Of a DNA stretch of 64,000 nt, positions 1 through 9,154 are shown one piece after another. The stretch's first letter is position 1. The number at the start of each line of letters is the position of its first letter. The stretch comes from Cellvibrio sp. (lineage in GTDB: Bacteria > Pseudomonadota > Gammaproteobacteria > Pseudomonadales > Cellvibrionaceae): assembly GCA_016712405.1 (NCBI GenBank), contig JADJRD010000001.1, positions 124,001-188,000 of the forward strand. The letters run 5' to 3'. The notes below the pieces were generated by a model. It was not told the origin of the DNA, ran no database searches, and saw only the letters and a program-made list of their open reading frames with translations. A program made the translations under genes and the position numbers.

Positions 1-2
1 GA

Positions 3-707
3 CCTGAGCGAAAAAATGCTTTGTCATTATCTATGTATTCGGCCTTGGCTGAGGTGATACAGCAAGCCAATCAGTCATCTGAAATTCGTGTATTGGTGTT
101 GAAAGGTCAGGATGAATTTTTTACCAGTGGTAATGATTTAATGGATTTTATGAATGATCCAGAAATTCGTGCGGATCATCCCGTAGTTCGATTTATGAAT
201 GCGTTGATGCGATAAGAAAAACCAGTCGTCGCCTTGGTAAAAGGTTTTGCTATAGGTATAGGCACAACATTGTTATTGCATTGCGATTTGGTTTATGTCG
301 CAGATGATGCGAAATTGCAATTGCCGTTTGTGAATTTGGGTTTGTGCCCGGAATATGCCAGCAGTTATTTATTGCCGAGGTTGGTCGGTAAAGCCAAAGC
401 GTCAGAATTATTGTTATTGGGTGAATCTTTTTCCGGTGTTAAAGCGGTGGAGTTGGGAATTGCGACTGCATCCGTTCCTTGGGACGAGCTTAATGAATAT
501 GCACAAGAAAAAATTAATCGATTAGCGAAACAGCCCCCGTCAGCAGTGAAGCGAACAAAAACCTTGTTATCACAAAATCAAACGACGATTGATCAATGTT
601 TACAAGCCGAGTACAAGGCTTTTGCGGAAGGATTAGGTTCAGAAGAATGTAAGGAATCGGTGACGGCTTTTTTTGAAAAGAGGGCACCTGATTTTTCGCG
701 GTTTTGA
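3..707 (+). pseudogene. Enoyl-CoA hydratase/isomerase, 5'-truncated by window edge, internal stop
   Basis: Crotonase-family protein that would hydrate or isomerise enoyl-CoA esters in fatty-acid oxidation. The frame is open from base 3, so the gene begins upstream of the window. Visible family signatures are the first oxyanion-hole segment (FFTSGNDLMDF) and the second (GFAIGIGTTLLLHCDLVYV), followed by the LLLGESFSG/A-x-ELGIA segment typical of the C-terminal half. One in-frame TAA at 213-215 interrupts the gene just before the conserved EKPVVALVKG strand. Both halves are in the same frame and otherwise intact, so this is either a single nonsense change or a base-call error. A DECR2-like reductase follows, so the pair fits unsaturated acyl-CoA metabolism. 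The exact substrate cannot be told from sequence. Confidence 0.8.
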
Positions 708-714
708 AAAATTT

Positions 715-770
715 ACCCCTCTCCCTAACCCTCTCCCACAAGGGGCGAGAGGACGGGGGGAGAGGGGAAA
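715..770. repeat. Class A palindromic intergenic repeat
   Basis: A CCCTCTCCCTAACCCTCTCCC arm is followed by an inverted G-rich arm ending GGGGGGAGAGGGG, separated by ACAAGG. It begins directly after the hydratase stop. The same arms recur at 6821, 14625 and 45347, making it a dispersed REP-like family in this genome. Confidence 0.75.
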
Positions 771-801
771 GATAAATTAAAAAATCCAACAGGAAATTAT
801 T

Positions 802-1602
802 ATGTTCAACTTCAATCAAAAAAATGTATTAGTGGTTGGTGGCACCAGTGGAATCAATCGCGGAATTGCAGAAAATTTTGCTCGTGTTGGGGCTAATGTT
901 GCCGTTATCAGTCGTTCGCAAGAAAAAGTAGATGATACGATAAAATCATTGCGCGCACTGGGATCAAAAAAAGTTGCAGGGCGTGCGGTGGATGTGCGTG
1001 ATGCGGAGCAATTAAAAAATCAAATTGTGGAATTAACTGCTGAAATAGGTCGATGGCATGTGGTGATATCTGGCGCTGCTGGAAATTTTCCTGCCTTGGC
1101 GATGAATATGTCCGCTAATGCATTTAAATCCGTTGTGGATATTGATTTGTTGGGAACCTTTAATGTGATGCAATCGGTATATCCTTACTTACAAAAACCA
1201 GGCGCATCGATTATTAATATTTCTGCTCCACAAGCGTCTATTGCCATGATTGCACAATCTCATGTATGTGCTGCAAAGGCCGGTGTGGATATGATCACTA
1301 AATCACTTTGTGTTGAGTGGGGAGTGGAGGGAATTCGTATTAATTCAGTAGTGCCTGGACCGATTGATGGCACAGAAGGAATGGCGCGACTTGCGCCAAA
1401 CGATGCAATGCGTGATGCAGTAAAAAAATCTGTACCATTGAAACGAATGGGCAATGTGGATGACGTTGCCAATCTGTGTATGTTTTTAGCATCTGATTTC
1501 GCCAGTTATATTACTGGCGCGATTATTCCGGTTGACGGTGGTTGGGTGGTATCGGGTGCGGGTTCGATGAATTCGATTTTGGCTGCTGCGATGAAATCTT
1601 GA
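802..1602 (+). CDS. SDR oxidoreductase, 2,4-dienoyl-CoA reductase (DECR2-like)
   Basis: Short-chain dehydrogenase of 266 residues, probably an NADPH-dependent reductase of 2,4-dienoyl-CoA esters. It has an N-terminal Rossmann nucleotide-binding segment (VVGGTSGINRGIA), the GAAGNFPA motif characteristic of dienoyl-CoA reductases, and the C-terminal ITGAIIPVDGG segment. The usual catalytic Tyr of YxxxK is absent: the motif reads SHVCAAKAGVD, as in peroxisomal DECR2, where the Lys and an Asp four residues later are the catalytic pair. Both are present here. An AGGAAA ribosome site precedes the ATG. Its neighbour is an enoyl-CoA hydratase, which supports a role in unsaturated fatty-acid beta-oxidation. 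The last 80 bases overlap the convergent glutaminyl cyclase gene. Confidence 0.85.
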   Translation: MFNFNQKNVLVVGGTSGINRGIAENFARVGANVAVISRSQEKVDDTIKSLRALGSKKVAGRAVDVRDAEQLKNQIVELTAEIGRWHVVISGAAGNFPALAMNMSANAFKSVVDIDLLGTFNVMQSVYPYLQKPGASIINISAPQASIAMIAQSHVCAAKAGVDMITKSLCVEWGVEGIRINSVVPGPIDGTEGMARLAPNDAMRDAVKKSVPLKRMGNVDDVANLCMFLASDFASYITGAIIPVDGGWVVSGAGSMNSILAAAMKS

Positions 1603-2362
1603 TTAAAAACATTTTTGGCCACCATTTTCCTGTGATCCAAAAACCTTGTCGTTTTTCATCCCAAGCTATACCGTTTAATACTTTTTCAGGATTATCAAAC
1701 AGCGTTTCGGCAATGGGTTGCAGATTTAATTCGCCCAGTACCTCACCTGTCTGAGGATCAATTTTAACAATTTTATGTTGATACCATAAATTCGCCCAGA
1801 TAAAACCCTGAGCAAATTCCAATTCGTTGAGCTGATCAATTTTTTTATTATTGTCTTTTACTTCTAGTGTTTTTTGAACTTTAAATGTATCCGGGTGATG
1901 GAAGAATAATTGATGGCTACCGTCGCTACGAATTAAATATTCGTTGTCATGGGTTAATCCCCATCCTTCACCTGAAAATCGCAAAGGTTTTAATTCTTCA
2001 TGCGTTTTACTATCAAATACAAATACTTTGCGCTCGTTCCAAGTGAGTAGATAAATCTTGTCTTTAAATAGAGTGAGACCTTCAGCAAAATAACGTTTAT
2101 GTAATTTAAAAATAAAATCCGGTTTGCGGGTTATCTGAACCCATTTTGTTGACGGAAATTCTACTGGGTAAATCAACCAGTGGGATTTATTGTAAAGACC
2201 AGAGGATTCATAAAATTTGTCATCATGCACCTCCAAACCCTGAGTGAAGAGCTCGGGATTATGATGGCGTTCTCCAATCACCTCGAAGTGAATCTCTGGC
2301 GCAGCAAAAATAACATTGCTTTGCAGGGAGAAAAGAATCAGGATTATGTAACAATAGCGCAT
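1523..2362 (-). CDS. Glutaminyl-peptide cyclotransferase (plant/bacterial beta-propeller type), secreted
   Basis: A 279-residue protein with an N-terminal signal peptide (RYCYIILILFSLQSNVIFA) and a WD-like five-bladed propeller typical of the glutamine cyclotransferase family, which forms N-terminal pyroglutamate. Family hallmarks are LFTQGLEVHDDKFYESSGLY near the start, the FAEGLTL and YLLTWNERKVFVFD strands, LNELEFAQGFIWANLW in the middle, and VLNGIAWD...FWITGKWWPKMFLIKI at the end. Family members normally stop about there; this one continues for some 24 Ser/Pro/Asn-rich residues read from the antisense of the reductase gene, so the tail is probably dispensable. Function assigned from family pattern; no operon partner is evident. 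Confidence 0.8.
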   Translation of the reverse strand: MRYCYIILILFSLQSNVIFAAPEIHFEVIGERHHNPELFTQGLEVHDDKFYESSGLYNKSHWLIYPVEFPSTKWVQITRKPDFIFKLHKRYFAEGLTLFKDKIYLLTWNERKVFVFDSKTHEELKPLRFSGEGWGLTHDNEYLIRSDGSHQLFFHHPDTFKVQKTLEVKDNNKKIDQLNELEFAQGFIWANLWYQHKIVKIDPQTGEVLGELNLQPIAETLFDNPEKVLNGIAWDEKRQGFWITGKWWPKMFLIKISSQQPKSNSSNPHPIPPNHRQPE

Positions 2363-2398
2363 GCGATTGACCCAATTAATTACTGTCTGGATAACATC

Positions 2399-3007
2399 AT
2401 GAAACGTTTACGTTCGTTTATCACTATAACCTTGTTGGGTGGATTAACGGTTGTTCTGCCAATTGCTATTTTTGTGTTATTAGCAGAATGGATTCTCGAT
2501 AAATTACGATCCATGATTCAGCCTTTAAGCCATTGGTTGGTACAGCAAGCGACAGTGACCAATATAGTGGCAGATTTTACGGTAGTTATTTTAATCATGA
2601 CGGCCTGTTTTTTAATAGGCTTGTTAGTTAAAACCAGTTTGGGTCGATGGACGCATGAGTGGGTTGATGAGTGGTTGGGAAAAGTGGCGCCTGGTTATGG
2701 CACTATCAATGAATTGGTTTCACAAATTTTTGGTGGGCAGGGAAATAAATCCTTGTTAAAGGGAGAGGTTTGTCGAGCCTATATTATGGGGAGGCATGTT
2801 CCCGTATCGGTGACGGGGATCATTACCGCACGGCATGAGAATGGTGATGTGACTGTCTATGTGGCAACGGCACCTATTCCAACCTCGGGCATGATTTATC
2901 ATTTAGCTAATGACTGCGTGGATTTGTTGCCCAATGTTTCGGTTGAGGCGGCAATGAAAACGGTGATTGCATGTGGCAGCGGGTCGCAGTCCATATTGCA
3001 GCCGTAA
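2399..3007 (+). CDS. DUF502 family inner-membrane protein
   Basis: A 202-residue protein starting at MKRLRSFITITLLGGL. The frame is open further upstream but that part is antisense to the cyclotransferase signal-peptide region, and this ATG gives the usual DUF502 N terminus. There are two hydrophobic segments at about residues 8-30 and 50-75, then a soluble C-terminal half with the family's GQGNKSLLKGEVCRAYIMG-like and PTSGMIYHL segments. DUF502 proteins are conserved in proteobacteria and plants with no established biochemical role. The gene diverges from the cyclotransferase, so the two probably share a control region near 2363-2398. Confidence 0.85.
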   Translation: MKRLRSFITITLLGGLTVVLPIAIFVLLAEWILDKLRSMIQPLSHWLVQQATVTNIVADFTVVILIMTACFLIGLLVKTSLGRWTHEWVDEWLGKVAPGYGTINELVSQIFGGQGNKSLLKGEVCRAYIMGRHVPVSVTGIITARHENGDVTVYVATAPIPTSGMIYHLANDCVDLLPNVSVEAAMKTVIACGSGSQSILQP

Positions 3008-3018
3008 ACTTTAAGGGA

Positions 3019-3051
3019 GTAACGGAATAATCCTGTTTATTATTCCGTTAC
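3019..3051. terminator. Perfect 13-bp hairpin between convergent genes
   Basis: GTAACGGAATAAT (3019-3031) pairs exactly with ATTATTCCGTTAC (3039-3051) across a 7-base loop. It lies between the stop of the DUF502 gene and overlaps the stop of the convergent GGDEF gene. There is no clear T-run on either side, so it may block transcription only weakly or stabilise the 3' end. Confidence 0.45.
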
Positions 3052-3978
3052 CGTTTCCAAATTTTCATGCATTACACAATTTCGGCCGGATGATTTGGCG
3101 TTATACAGAGCTATATCCGCGCGCTTAAACAAATCGGCAGCCTTTTCTTTTTGACCTTGATACAAAGTAGATATGCCGATACTCACTGTAGGGCGAATGG
3201 CGCCACCTTCTCTTAAGGGAATGGCCGTCGATGCAATTTGTTGTCTTAAACGTTCGGCAATAATTTGCGCCCCTTGTAAATTGGTGTTGCGCAAAATGAC
3301 TAAAAACTCTTCTCCGCCGTAGCGAAAGGTCAAATCGGTTTCGCGGCAAATGGTTTGAATGGTTTTGGCTATTTCGCGAAGAACATGGTCACCTTTGTCA
3401 TGACCATAGCTGTCATTAATACTTTTAAAGAAGTCTACATCGATCATCAATATTGAAAGATCTTGATGATGACGTACTGCGAAAGGTAATTCACGTTTTA
3501 TGCTGGATTCCAAGGCTGCTCGGTTACCCAAAAGTGTTAATGGATCTAACAATGCCAAGGTCAAAGCTTCTTGATATCGAATGGCATTACGCAAAGCAAA
3601 TACTAATGACCCAATAAACATTTCTATGGTCATGAGTTCATCTTCAGTGAATCGACGGCTACGAGTCATTACAATCTCGCCCAAATATCCTTCTTCAGTA
3701 TTTAATCCATAATTGCAGGAGTGAATGCTGTTTCGACCGGCTTTGAAGTTTGTCTCTTTATCTTTTAGCGTTAACACCAAACCTGAAACACTGACCAAAG
3801 GTTGAATATGCTTAAAGAATGAAGACAAGACATCCTGAATATTCAAGCTGCTTTGCAATGCCTGAAGGAGTTTTACTTGGGCAATCAGGCGGGTTTCCTG
3901 GGTGGCGGGCATCACAGGGATGGAATGCTGAGGCTTGATAAGTGGTTTGCTGCTATTGCTCATAATAAAGTCACGCAT
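3040..3978 (-). CDS. Diguanylate cyclase, GAF-like N terminus plus GGDEF
   Basis: A 312-residue soluble protein predicted to make c-di-GMP. Residues about 30-135 look like a GAF-type sensor. The GGDEF domain covers about 140-300, with the LLDPLTLLGNR start, the MIDVDFFKSIND metal-binding segment, the active-site motif GGEEF at 221-225 and an intact RETD inhibitory site at 212-215, five residues before it. The enzyme should therefore be active and subject to product inhibition. The start is either the first Met or Met6 (MSNSSKP); the sequence does not settle it. It is divergent from the GGDEF-EAL gene at 4350, so synthesis and turnover of c-di-GMP may be regulated from one intergenic region. 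Confidence 0.9.
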   Translation of the reverse strand: MRDFIMSNSSKPLIKPQHSIPVMPATQETRLIAQVKLLQALQSSLNIQDVLSSFFKHIQPLVSVSGLVLTLKDKETNFKAGRNSIHSCNYGLNTEEGYLGEIVMTRSRRFTEDELMTIEMFIGSLVFALRNAIRYQEALTLALLDPLTLLGNRAALESSIKRELPFAVRHHQDLSILMIDVDFFKSINDSYGHDKGDHVLREIAKTIQTICRETDLTFRYGGEEFLVILRNTNLQGAQIIAERLRQQIASTAIPLREGGAIRPTVSIGISTLYQGQKEKAADLFKRADIALYNAKSSGRNCVMHENLETVTE

Positions 3979-4349
3979 AGTGGATTACCTTTATCTCAGT
4001 CCTGAGTTATCTGATCATTATGTAAAGGTCAGATGCTTACATCCGTTAAGCGAATTCTATGCCATGGTTGGTTATCGATAACTTTTCCATTTAAAACAAT
4101 AAGTTAGATAATTAACCTAAAATCAGTGGCAAATACTAGATCGGCTTTCTGTCACAGAACTTGAGTGATTTCAGTAAATAAAGCGGAAATAATTTGCCGC
4201 TTTGTCAAAATGGCGACGCTTTTTTATGCAGTTAAGACGGGGTATTGATAAAAGCCTTATTACTTGAACAGAGATTAGCAGAGAGATTCACTGAATCCTG
4301 ATCTATACTGCCACCAATCCCACAATAATGTTGTTTAGCAGATTAGCCA
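3979..4349. other. Divergent intergenic region between two c-di-GMP genes
   Basis: A 371-bp AT-rich gap that must carry the promoters of both flanking genes. A TATACT -10-like hexamer is at 4304-4309, 41 bases before the plus-strand ATG, but I see no convincing -35 at the right distance. An AAAGCGG (4180-4186) / CCGCTTT (4197-4203) inverted repeat with a 10-base loop could be a hairpin or operator. No open reading frame of note. Confidence 0.4.
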
Positions 4350-6818
4350 ATGAGCGATAAAGACAAGTCGGTTCCGCTATTTAAAGGTATCTCTTTTCGT
4401 CTTGCCAAGATTGGTATCATGCTGGCCATTGTTTTGAGTTTGTTGATGAGTTGGGTGCAGTTCTATTTGGATTTTCTGAGTGAACAGCGTGAATTTGAAT
4501 CTCAGGTCGATAAATCTTTAAAAGTGGCCACCCCTCCGGCAGTCAGAGCTGTCGCCACATTGGATGGTGATTTGGCTTATGAAGTGGTCAATGGTCTGTT
4601 GCGTTTTGAGTATGTTTATTGGGTCGTCATTTATGACGATACCGGTAATATTCTGGCGCAAGGTAGTAACCCTCGGCTAGAACTTAAGACGCGATGGTTG
4701 ACCAGTAAAATTACCAGCAATACTCGCGATTTTCGCGATGTGCTAGTGTTGCCCGGGTATATGGATGGAACGGCTGGGAGAATAGAATTCTCGGTTGATA
4801 TGGATGTAGCGCTGGCGGGTTTTTATAGTCGATCTATCACTGCAGTGATAGCCGGTTTGTTTCGGAACATGTTGTTGGTCATTTTACTGTTTGTTATTTT
4901 CCACTCCATGCTGACCAAGCCCTTGGTCAGGTTTTCGCGTGAAATTCGTAACATTAATCCTGATCATCCTGGGGTCAATCGTTTAACCCCTCTGCCTCCC
5001 AAGCGCCAAGATGAATTAGCTCAATTAATTGGCAGTTCCAATCAATTATTGGATGTTGTTGAACTGTCTCTTGCCAAACGTCGCGCAGTTGAATTGGCGC
5101 TACGCAAAAGTGAAGAACATTTACGGCAAATTATTGATCATCTTCCGGTCATGATCGGTGCACGAAATATTGCGGGTTATTATTTGTTTGCGAATAAAGC
5201 TTTGGCGAATGAATTGGGTTTTACGCCGGATCAAATGCGTAATTTACATGTGCGCCAATTATTAAAAAATTCAGTATTTGATATAGATACCATGCTGCAA
5301 AATGATTATCGCGTAATTCGCGGTAATGAAGAGTTGGATGTGATAGAAGAGCGCTTTATCACTGCAACCGGCAAACAATTGTTTTTGCAAACTCACATTA
5401 TGCCTTTAGCGTTTTATGATGAACGTGTGGCCTTGATTGTCTCAGTCGATATTACCGAGAGTAAAAATGCGCAAGCCAAAATGGAGTTTATGGCGCACCA
5501 CGATGCGCTCACAGGTTTGCCCAACCGATTGCAATTGGTTGAACGTTTGGAACATGAGTTACGCCGTGCGGAACGACACGGCTATTACGGCGCGGTGTTG
5601 TTTATCGATTTGGATCAATTCAAAACGATTAACGATTCACTGGGGCATCCAGTAGGCGATAGAGTGTTAGAAGTGGTCGCCGTGCGTTTACAACAAACCG
5701 TGCGAGAAGAAGATCTGGTGGCACGTTTGAGTGGCGATGAATTTGTTGTGGTGCTAACGGTGCTGGATCAAAACATTGAAACGGCTGCACTGCGTGCGGG
5801 TGAGATCAGCGAAAAAATTCGCAGTGTCATTTCACAGCCACATGTGCATGACAATATGGAATTACGTGTAACTTGTAGTGTAGGGGTTGTGGTTTATCCT
5901 GAAAAAAATAATACCGTTCATGAACTTTTGCGTTACGCCGATACCGCTATGTATCAAGTGAAAGAAAAAGGGCGTGACTCTATCGAATTCTTTAACGAAT
6001 CAATGGCCGATAAGGTCAGTCGCCAATTAGTCATGGAAGGTGATTTGCATCGTGCTTTGGAAGAAAAACAATTTGAACTTTATTATCAACCGAAAATTGA
6101 TGTTTACACCGGCCGAGTAACCGGAGCGGAAGCGTTGTTGCGTTGGAATCATCCAACCAAAGGCATGATATCGCCAATCGATTTTATTCCGGTTTTGGAA
6201 ACCTCCGGAATGATTATTGAAGTGGGGCAATGGGTTTTTGAAGAGGCTTGCAAGTGTTTGGTGAAATGGCAAAACGAAAGCTTGTGGCAAGCGGGCATGC
6301 GGTTAAGTATTAACATTAGCCCGCGTCAGTTCCGGCGCGTCGCTTTCGTTGATGACATACTGGAAGCGCTTGAAAATTATCTAATTCCTGATAACTCTTT
6401 GGATATGGAAATTACCGAAGGAATTGTTATTCAACGTGTTGATGATGCAATCACCACCATGACAATTTTAAATGAACATGGCATTAGTTTCTCGTTGGAT
6501 GATTTTGGTACAGGTTATTCCTCAATTAGTTATTTGAAACGATTGCCGGTGACTACCTTAAAAATTGATAAAGGATTTATTCGCGATATTATCGAAGATC
6601 GAAGTGATCGCGTGTTGGTTGAAACGATTATTACCATGGGGCGATTATTAGGAATGGATTTGGTCGCAGAAGGTGTTGAGGATGTCGAACAACTATCTAT
6701 TTTGCGTAGTTTTGGTTGTCATTATTATCAAGGTTATTATGCTAGCCCCGCGGTTCCGCAATCAGTATTTGAAAAATTTTTGGTGGAAGATTGGCATAAA
6801 GAAGATGCTGAAGAGTGA
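4350..6818 (+). CDS. Membrane-bound sensor with PAS, GGDEF and EAL domains
   Basis: An 822-residue c-di-GMP enzyme. An N-terminal membrane helix (about 18-42) and a second one (about 165-190) enclose a periplasmic sensing region; a HAMP-like linker follows, then a PAS domain (about 255-375), GGDEF (about 380-545) and EAL (about 560-810). The GGDEF signature is SGDEF (about residue 461), with REED eight residues upstream as an inhibitory site, so cyclase activity is plausible. The EAL domain keeps EALLRW, the DDFGTGYSS loop and EGVED, so phosphodiesterase activity is likely. Which activity dominates cannot be read from sequence. A class A palindrome follows the stop by two bases. Confidence 0.92.
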   Translation: MSDKDKSVPLFKGISFRLAKIGIMLAIVLSLLMSWVQFYLDFLSEQREFESQVDKSLKVATPPAVRAVATLDGDLAYEVVNGLLRFEYVYWVVIYDDTGNILAQGSNPRLELKTRWLTSKITSNTRDFRDVLVLPGYMDGTAGRIEFSVDMDVALAGFYSRSITAVIAGLFRNMLLVILLFVIFHSMLTKPLVRFSREIRNINPDHPGVNRLTPLPPKRQDELAQLIGSSNQLLDVVELSLAKRRAVELALRKSEEHLRQIIDHLPVMIGARNIAGYYLFANKALANELGFTPDQMRNLHVRQLLKNSVFDIDTMLQNDYRVIRGNEELDVIEERFITATGKQLFLQTHIMPLAFYDERVALIVSVDITESKNAQAKMEFMAHHDALTGLPNRLQLVERLEHELRRAERHGYYGAVLFIDLDQFKTINDSLGHPVGDRVLEVVAVRLQQTVREEDLVARLSGDEFVVVLTVLDQNIETAALRAGEISEKIRSVISQPHVHDNMELRVTCSVGVVVYPEKNNTVHELLRYADTAMYQVKEKGRDSIEFFNESMADKVSRQLVMEGDLHRALEEKQFELYYQPKIDVYTGRVTGAEALLRWNHPTKGMISPIDFIPVLETSGMIIEVGQWVFEEACKCLVKWQNESLWQAGMRLSINISPRQFRRVAFVDDILEALENYLIPDNSLDMEITEGIVIQRVDDAITTMTILNEHGISFSLDDFGTGYSSISYLKRLPVTTLKIDKGFIRDIIEDRSDRVLVETIITMGRLLGMDLVAEGVEDVEQLSILRSFGCHYYQGYYASPAVPQSVFEKFLVEDWHKEDAEE

Positions 6819-6820
6819 TG

Positions 6821-6932
6821 CCCCCTCTCCTAACCCTCTCCCACGAGGAGAGGGAACTGATATTACCTTGTAGCAAATTTAGTAGGGAGTAAGCGCCCTC
6901 TCCCTTGATGGGAGAGGGCGGGGGGAGAGGGT
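6821..6932. repeat. Class A composite palindromic repeat
   Basis: Two inverted units: CCCCCTCTCCTAACCCTCTC and a GAGGAGAGGG return arm, then about 40 bases, then CCCTCTCCCTTGATGGGAGAGGG and GGGGGGAGAGGG. The same two-unit arrangement, including the connecting sequence, is found at 45347-45509. Confidence 0.75.
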
Positions 6933-6967
6933 GATATTCCATATTTAAATTTTTTAAGAGACAACAA

Positions 6968-7870
6968 ATGCCAAAAGGTTTTGGAGACAAATTAGTCATC
7001 GCTATTTCATCGCGTGCATTATTTAATTTGGATGCGAGCCATCAGGTTTATATTAACCAAGGCTTAGCAGCTTATGCGCAGTATCAAATTGATCATGAAG
7101 ATGAAATTCTTGAGCCGGGTGAAGCCTTACCTTTGGTAAAAAAATTATTGCGATTAAACGAACGCTTGGGTGGTGAGCCGCGAGTCGAAGTGATTTTGTT
7201 ATCGCGCAATAGTGCTGATACCGGCCTACGTGTTTTTAATTCCATTCAACATTACGGATTGAAAATTACACGAGCGGCTTTTTCTGGCGGCACTTCACCT
7301 TATCGATATGCTTCAGCTTTTGGTTGCCATTTATTTTTGTCCACAGAACCTGACGATGTGAAACAAGCATTGGAGCAAGGAATTGCAGCAGCGACCTTGA
7401 TAGCCTCCAAAAACTCATCCAGTCGTGAAGATGAATTGCGGTTTGCCTTTGATGGTGATGCTGTCCTGTTTTCGGACGAAGCAGAAAGAGTATTTAAGTC
7501 CCAAGGATTAACGGCCTTTACCGAAAGCGAAAAAGCCGCTGCAAAAGAGCCATTAAGTGGTGGGCCCTTTAAGGCCTTCCTAGCGGCATTGCACAACCTG
7601 CAAGCCGAGTTTACCGACACTGATTGCCCAATACGCACAGCCTTGGTTACGGCGCGTTCGGCGCCAGCACATGAGCGTGTAATCCGTACTTTACGTGCTT
7701 GGAATATCCGTATTGATGAATCGATCTTTTTGGGAGGATTGCCCAAAGGTAGTTTTTTGAAAGCCTACGGTGCAGATGTCTTTTTTGACGATCAACCCAT
7801 GCATTGTGAGTCTGCTAAAGATCATGTCGCCACTGGGCATGTGCCTCATGGCATTGCCAATCAGATCTAA
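6968..7870 (+). CDS. Cytosolic 5'-nucleotidase (NT5C1-like family)
   Basis: A 300-residue protein of the family that includes animal cytosolic 5'-nucleotidase I and dephosphorylates nucleoside monophosphates. Seen directly: the N-terminal LVIAISSRALFNLDASH segment, EVILLSRNSADTGLRVFNS, the haloacid-dehalogenase-type motif FDGDAVLFSDEAE near residue 160, TARSAPAHERVIRTLRAW and the late acidic FFDDQPMH. All recognised motifs are present and length is normal for the family. It stands alone between a palindromic repeat and cysB; substrate preference (AMP or others) is not visible. Confidence 0.85.
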   Translation: MPKGFGDKLVIAISSRALFNLDASHQVYINQGLAAYAQYQIDHEDEILEPGEALPLVKKLLRLNERLGGEPRVEVILLSRNSADTGLRVFNSIQHYGLKITRAAFSGGTSPYRYASAFGCHLFLSTEPDDVKQALEQGIAAATLIASKNSSSREDELRFAFDGDAVLFSDEAERVFKSQGLTAFTESEKAAAKEPLSGGPFKAFLAALHNLQAEFTDTDCPIRTALVTARSAPAHERVIRTLRAWNIRIDESIFLGGLPKGSFLKAYGADVFFDDQPMHCESAKDHVATGHVPHGIANQI

Positions 7871-8004
7871 CCTCTTAATTTTGGAGATTCTCATCTCTGA
7901 AAACTTTGCATTTTGTAGATATGGTCTAAAGTTGTAACAGAGCCCGAGGCTATTCGTTTTTAGCTTGTTGGGGTAACCAAGTTTGTAAGCCAAACGGAGA
8001 GCTT

Positions 8005-8979
8005 ATGAAGCTGCAACAATTACGTTACATATGGGAAGTGGCACATCACGATTTAAACGTGTCGGCAACAGCGCAGAGCCTTTATACCTCGCAACCTGGC
8101 ATCAGTAAGCAAATTCGTTTACTGGAAGATGAGCTGGGTGTTGAAATTTTTCCCCGTAGCGGTAAGCATTTAACTCGCATTACTCCTGCAGGCGATGCGA
8201 TTTTAAAAACTGCGGGTGAAATTCTGCGTAAAGTAGAAAGTATTAAGCAGGTGGCGCAAGAGTTCAGTAATGAACGCAAAGGGACTTTAACCTTAGCGAC
8301 AACTCATACTCAGGCGCGTTATGCCTTGCCGCCGGTGATTGCGGATTTCATCAAAAAATATCCTGATGTGGCTTTGCATATGCACCAAGGCACACCCATG
8401 CAAATATCGGAAATGGCGGCTGATGGCACCGTGGATTTTGCAATCGCAACGGAAGCTATGGAGTTGTTTAGCGATTTGATCATGATGCCTTGTTATCGTT
8501 GGAATCGTTCAATCGTAGTCCCCAAAAATCATCCATTGGCTCATTCTTCACATTTAACCTTGGAAGATGTCGCCAAGTACCCGATTGTGACCTATGTATT
8601 TGGTTTCACAGGCCGTTCAAAATTAGATGAAGCATTTTTGAATCGTGGGCTAGCGCCAAGAGTCGTTTTCACTGCAGCAGACGCGGATGTAATTAAGACC
8701 TATGTAAAATTGGGTTTGGGTGTTGGCATCATCGCATCAATGGCATTTAATCCTGAAACAGATACCGATTTGGTCGCATTGGATGCAAGCCATTTATTCG
8801 AATCCAGCACCACTAAAATTGGTTTCCGTCGCGGAACATTCTTGCGTGGTTTTATGTACGATTTCATCCAAAAATTCGCCCCACATCTTACCAAAGATTT
8901 GGTCAACGAAGCCTTCAATCGCCACACCCGTGCCGATCTGGATGAGCTGTTCGATAATTTGAAAATACCGACACATTAA
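8005..8979 (+). CDS. cysB: CysB, LysR-type regulator of cysteine biosynthesis
   Basis: A 324-residue LysR-family transcription factor. The N terminus MKLQQLRYIWEVAHHDLNVS and the winged helix-turn-helix (TAQSLYTSQPGISKQIRLLEDELG region, residues about 18-45) match CysB closely, as does the inducer-binding start TLATTHTQARYALP with the Thr-rich sulfate/N-acetylserine pocket. In relatives CysB activates sulfate uptake and reduction genes in response to N-acetylserine. Length equals the E. coli protein. A strong intrinsic terminator follows. The cysteine genes it would control are not in this window. Confidence 0.95.
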   Translation: MKLQQLRYIWEVAHHDLNVSATAQSLYTSQPGISKQIRLLEDELGVEIFPRSGKHLTRITPAGDAILKTAGEILRKVESIKQVAQEFSNERKGTLTLATTHTQARYALPPVIADFIKKYPDVALHMHQGTPMQISEMAADGTVDFAIATEAMELFSDLIMMPCYRWNRSIVVPKNHPLAHSSHLTLEDVAKYPIVTYVFGFTGRSKLDEAFLNRGLAPRVVFTAADADVIKTYVKLGLGVGIIASMAFNPETDTDLVALDASHLFESSTTKIGFRRGTFLRGFMYDFIQKFAPHLTKDLVNEAFNRHTRADLDELFDNLKIPTH

Positions 8980-8995
8980 TGTCAGTGTGGTAAGA

Positions 8996-9018
8996 AACCG
9001 GCTTAGGCCGGTTTTTTT
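8996..9018 (+). terminator. Intrinsic terminator of cysB
   Basis: AACCGGC (8996-9002), TTAG loop, GCCGGTT (9007-9013) followed by a run of T. It lies 17 bases after the cysB stop. Confidence 0.85.
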
Positions 9019-9083
9019 ATGGGTGGGATTATTATGGGGTTATTTGTTTTTGAGTTGATATCATCTGCCGATTCTCTTTAATC

Positions 9084-9112
9084 TTGGCTCAAATAAACTA
9101 CTCAGTTAGAAT
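9084..9112 (+). promoter_or_regulatory. Sigma-70-type promoter for grxD
   Basis: TTGGCT (9084-9089) and TAGAAT (9107-9112) are separated by 17 bases and lie 42 bases upstream of the grxD ATG. It is the only good match in the gap after the cysB terminator. Confidence 0.5.
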
Positions 9113-9154
9113 GCCTGAGTTATTTAGTCAAGTATTGGTCAATTGAGGTGTGTT

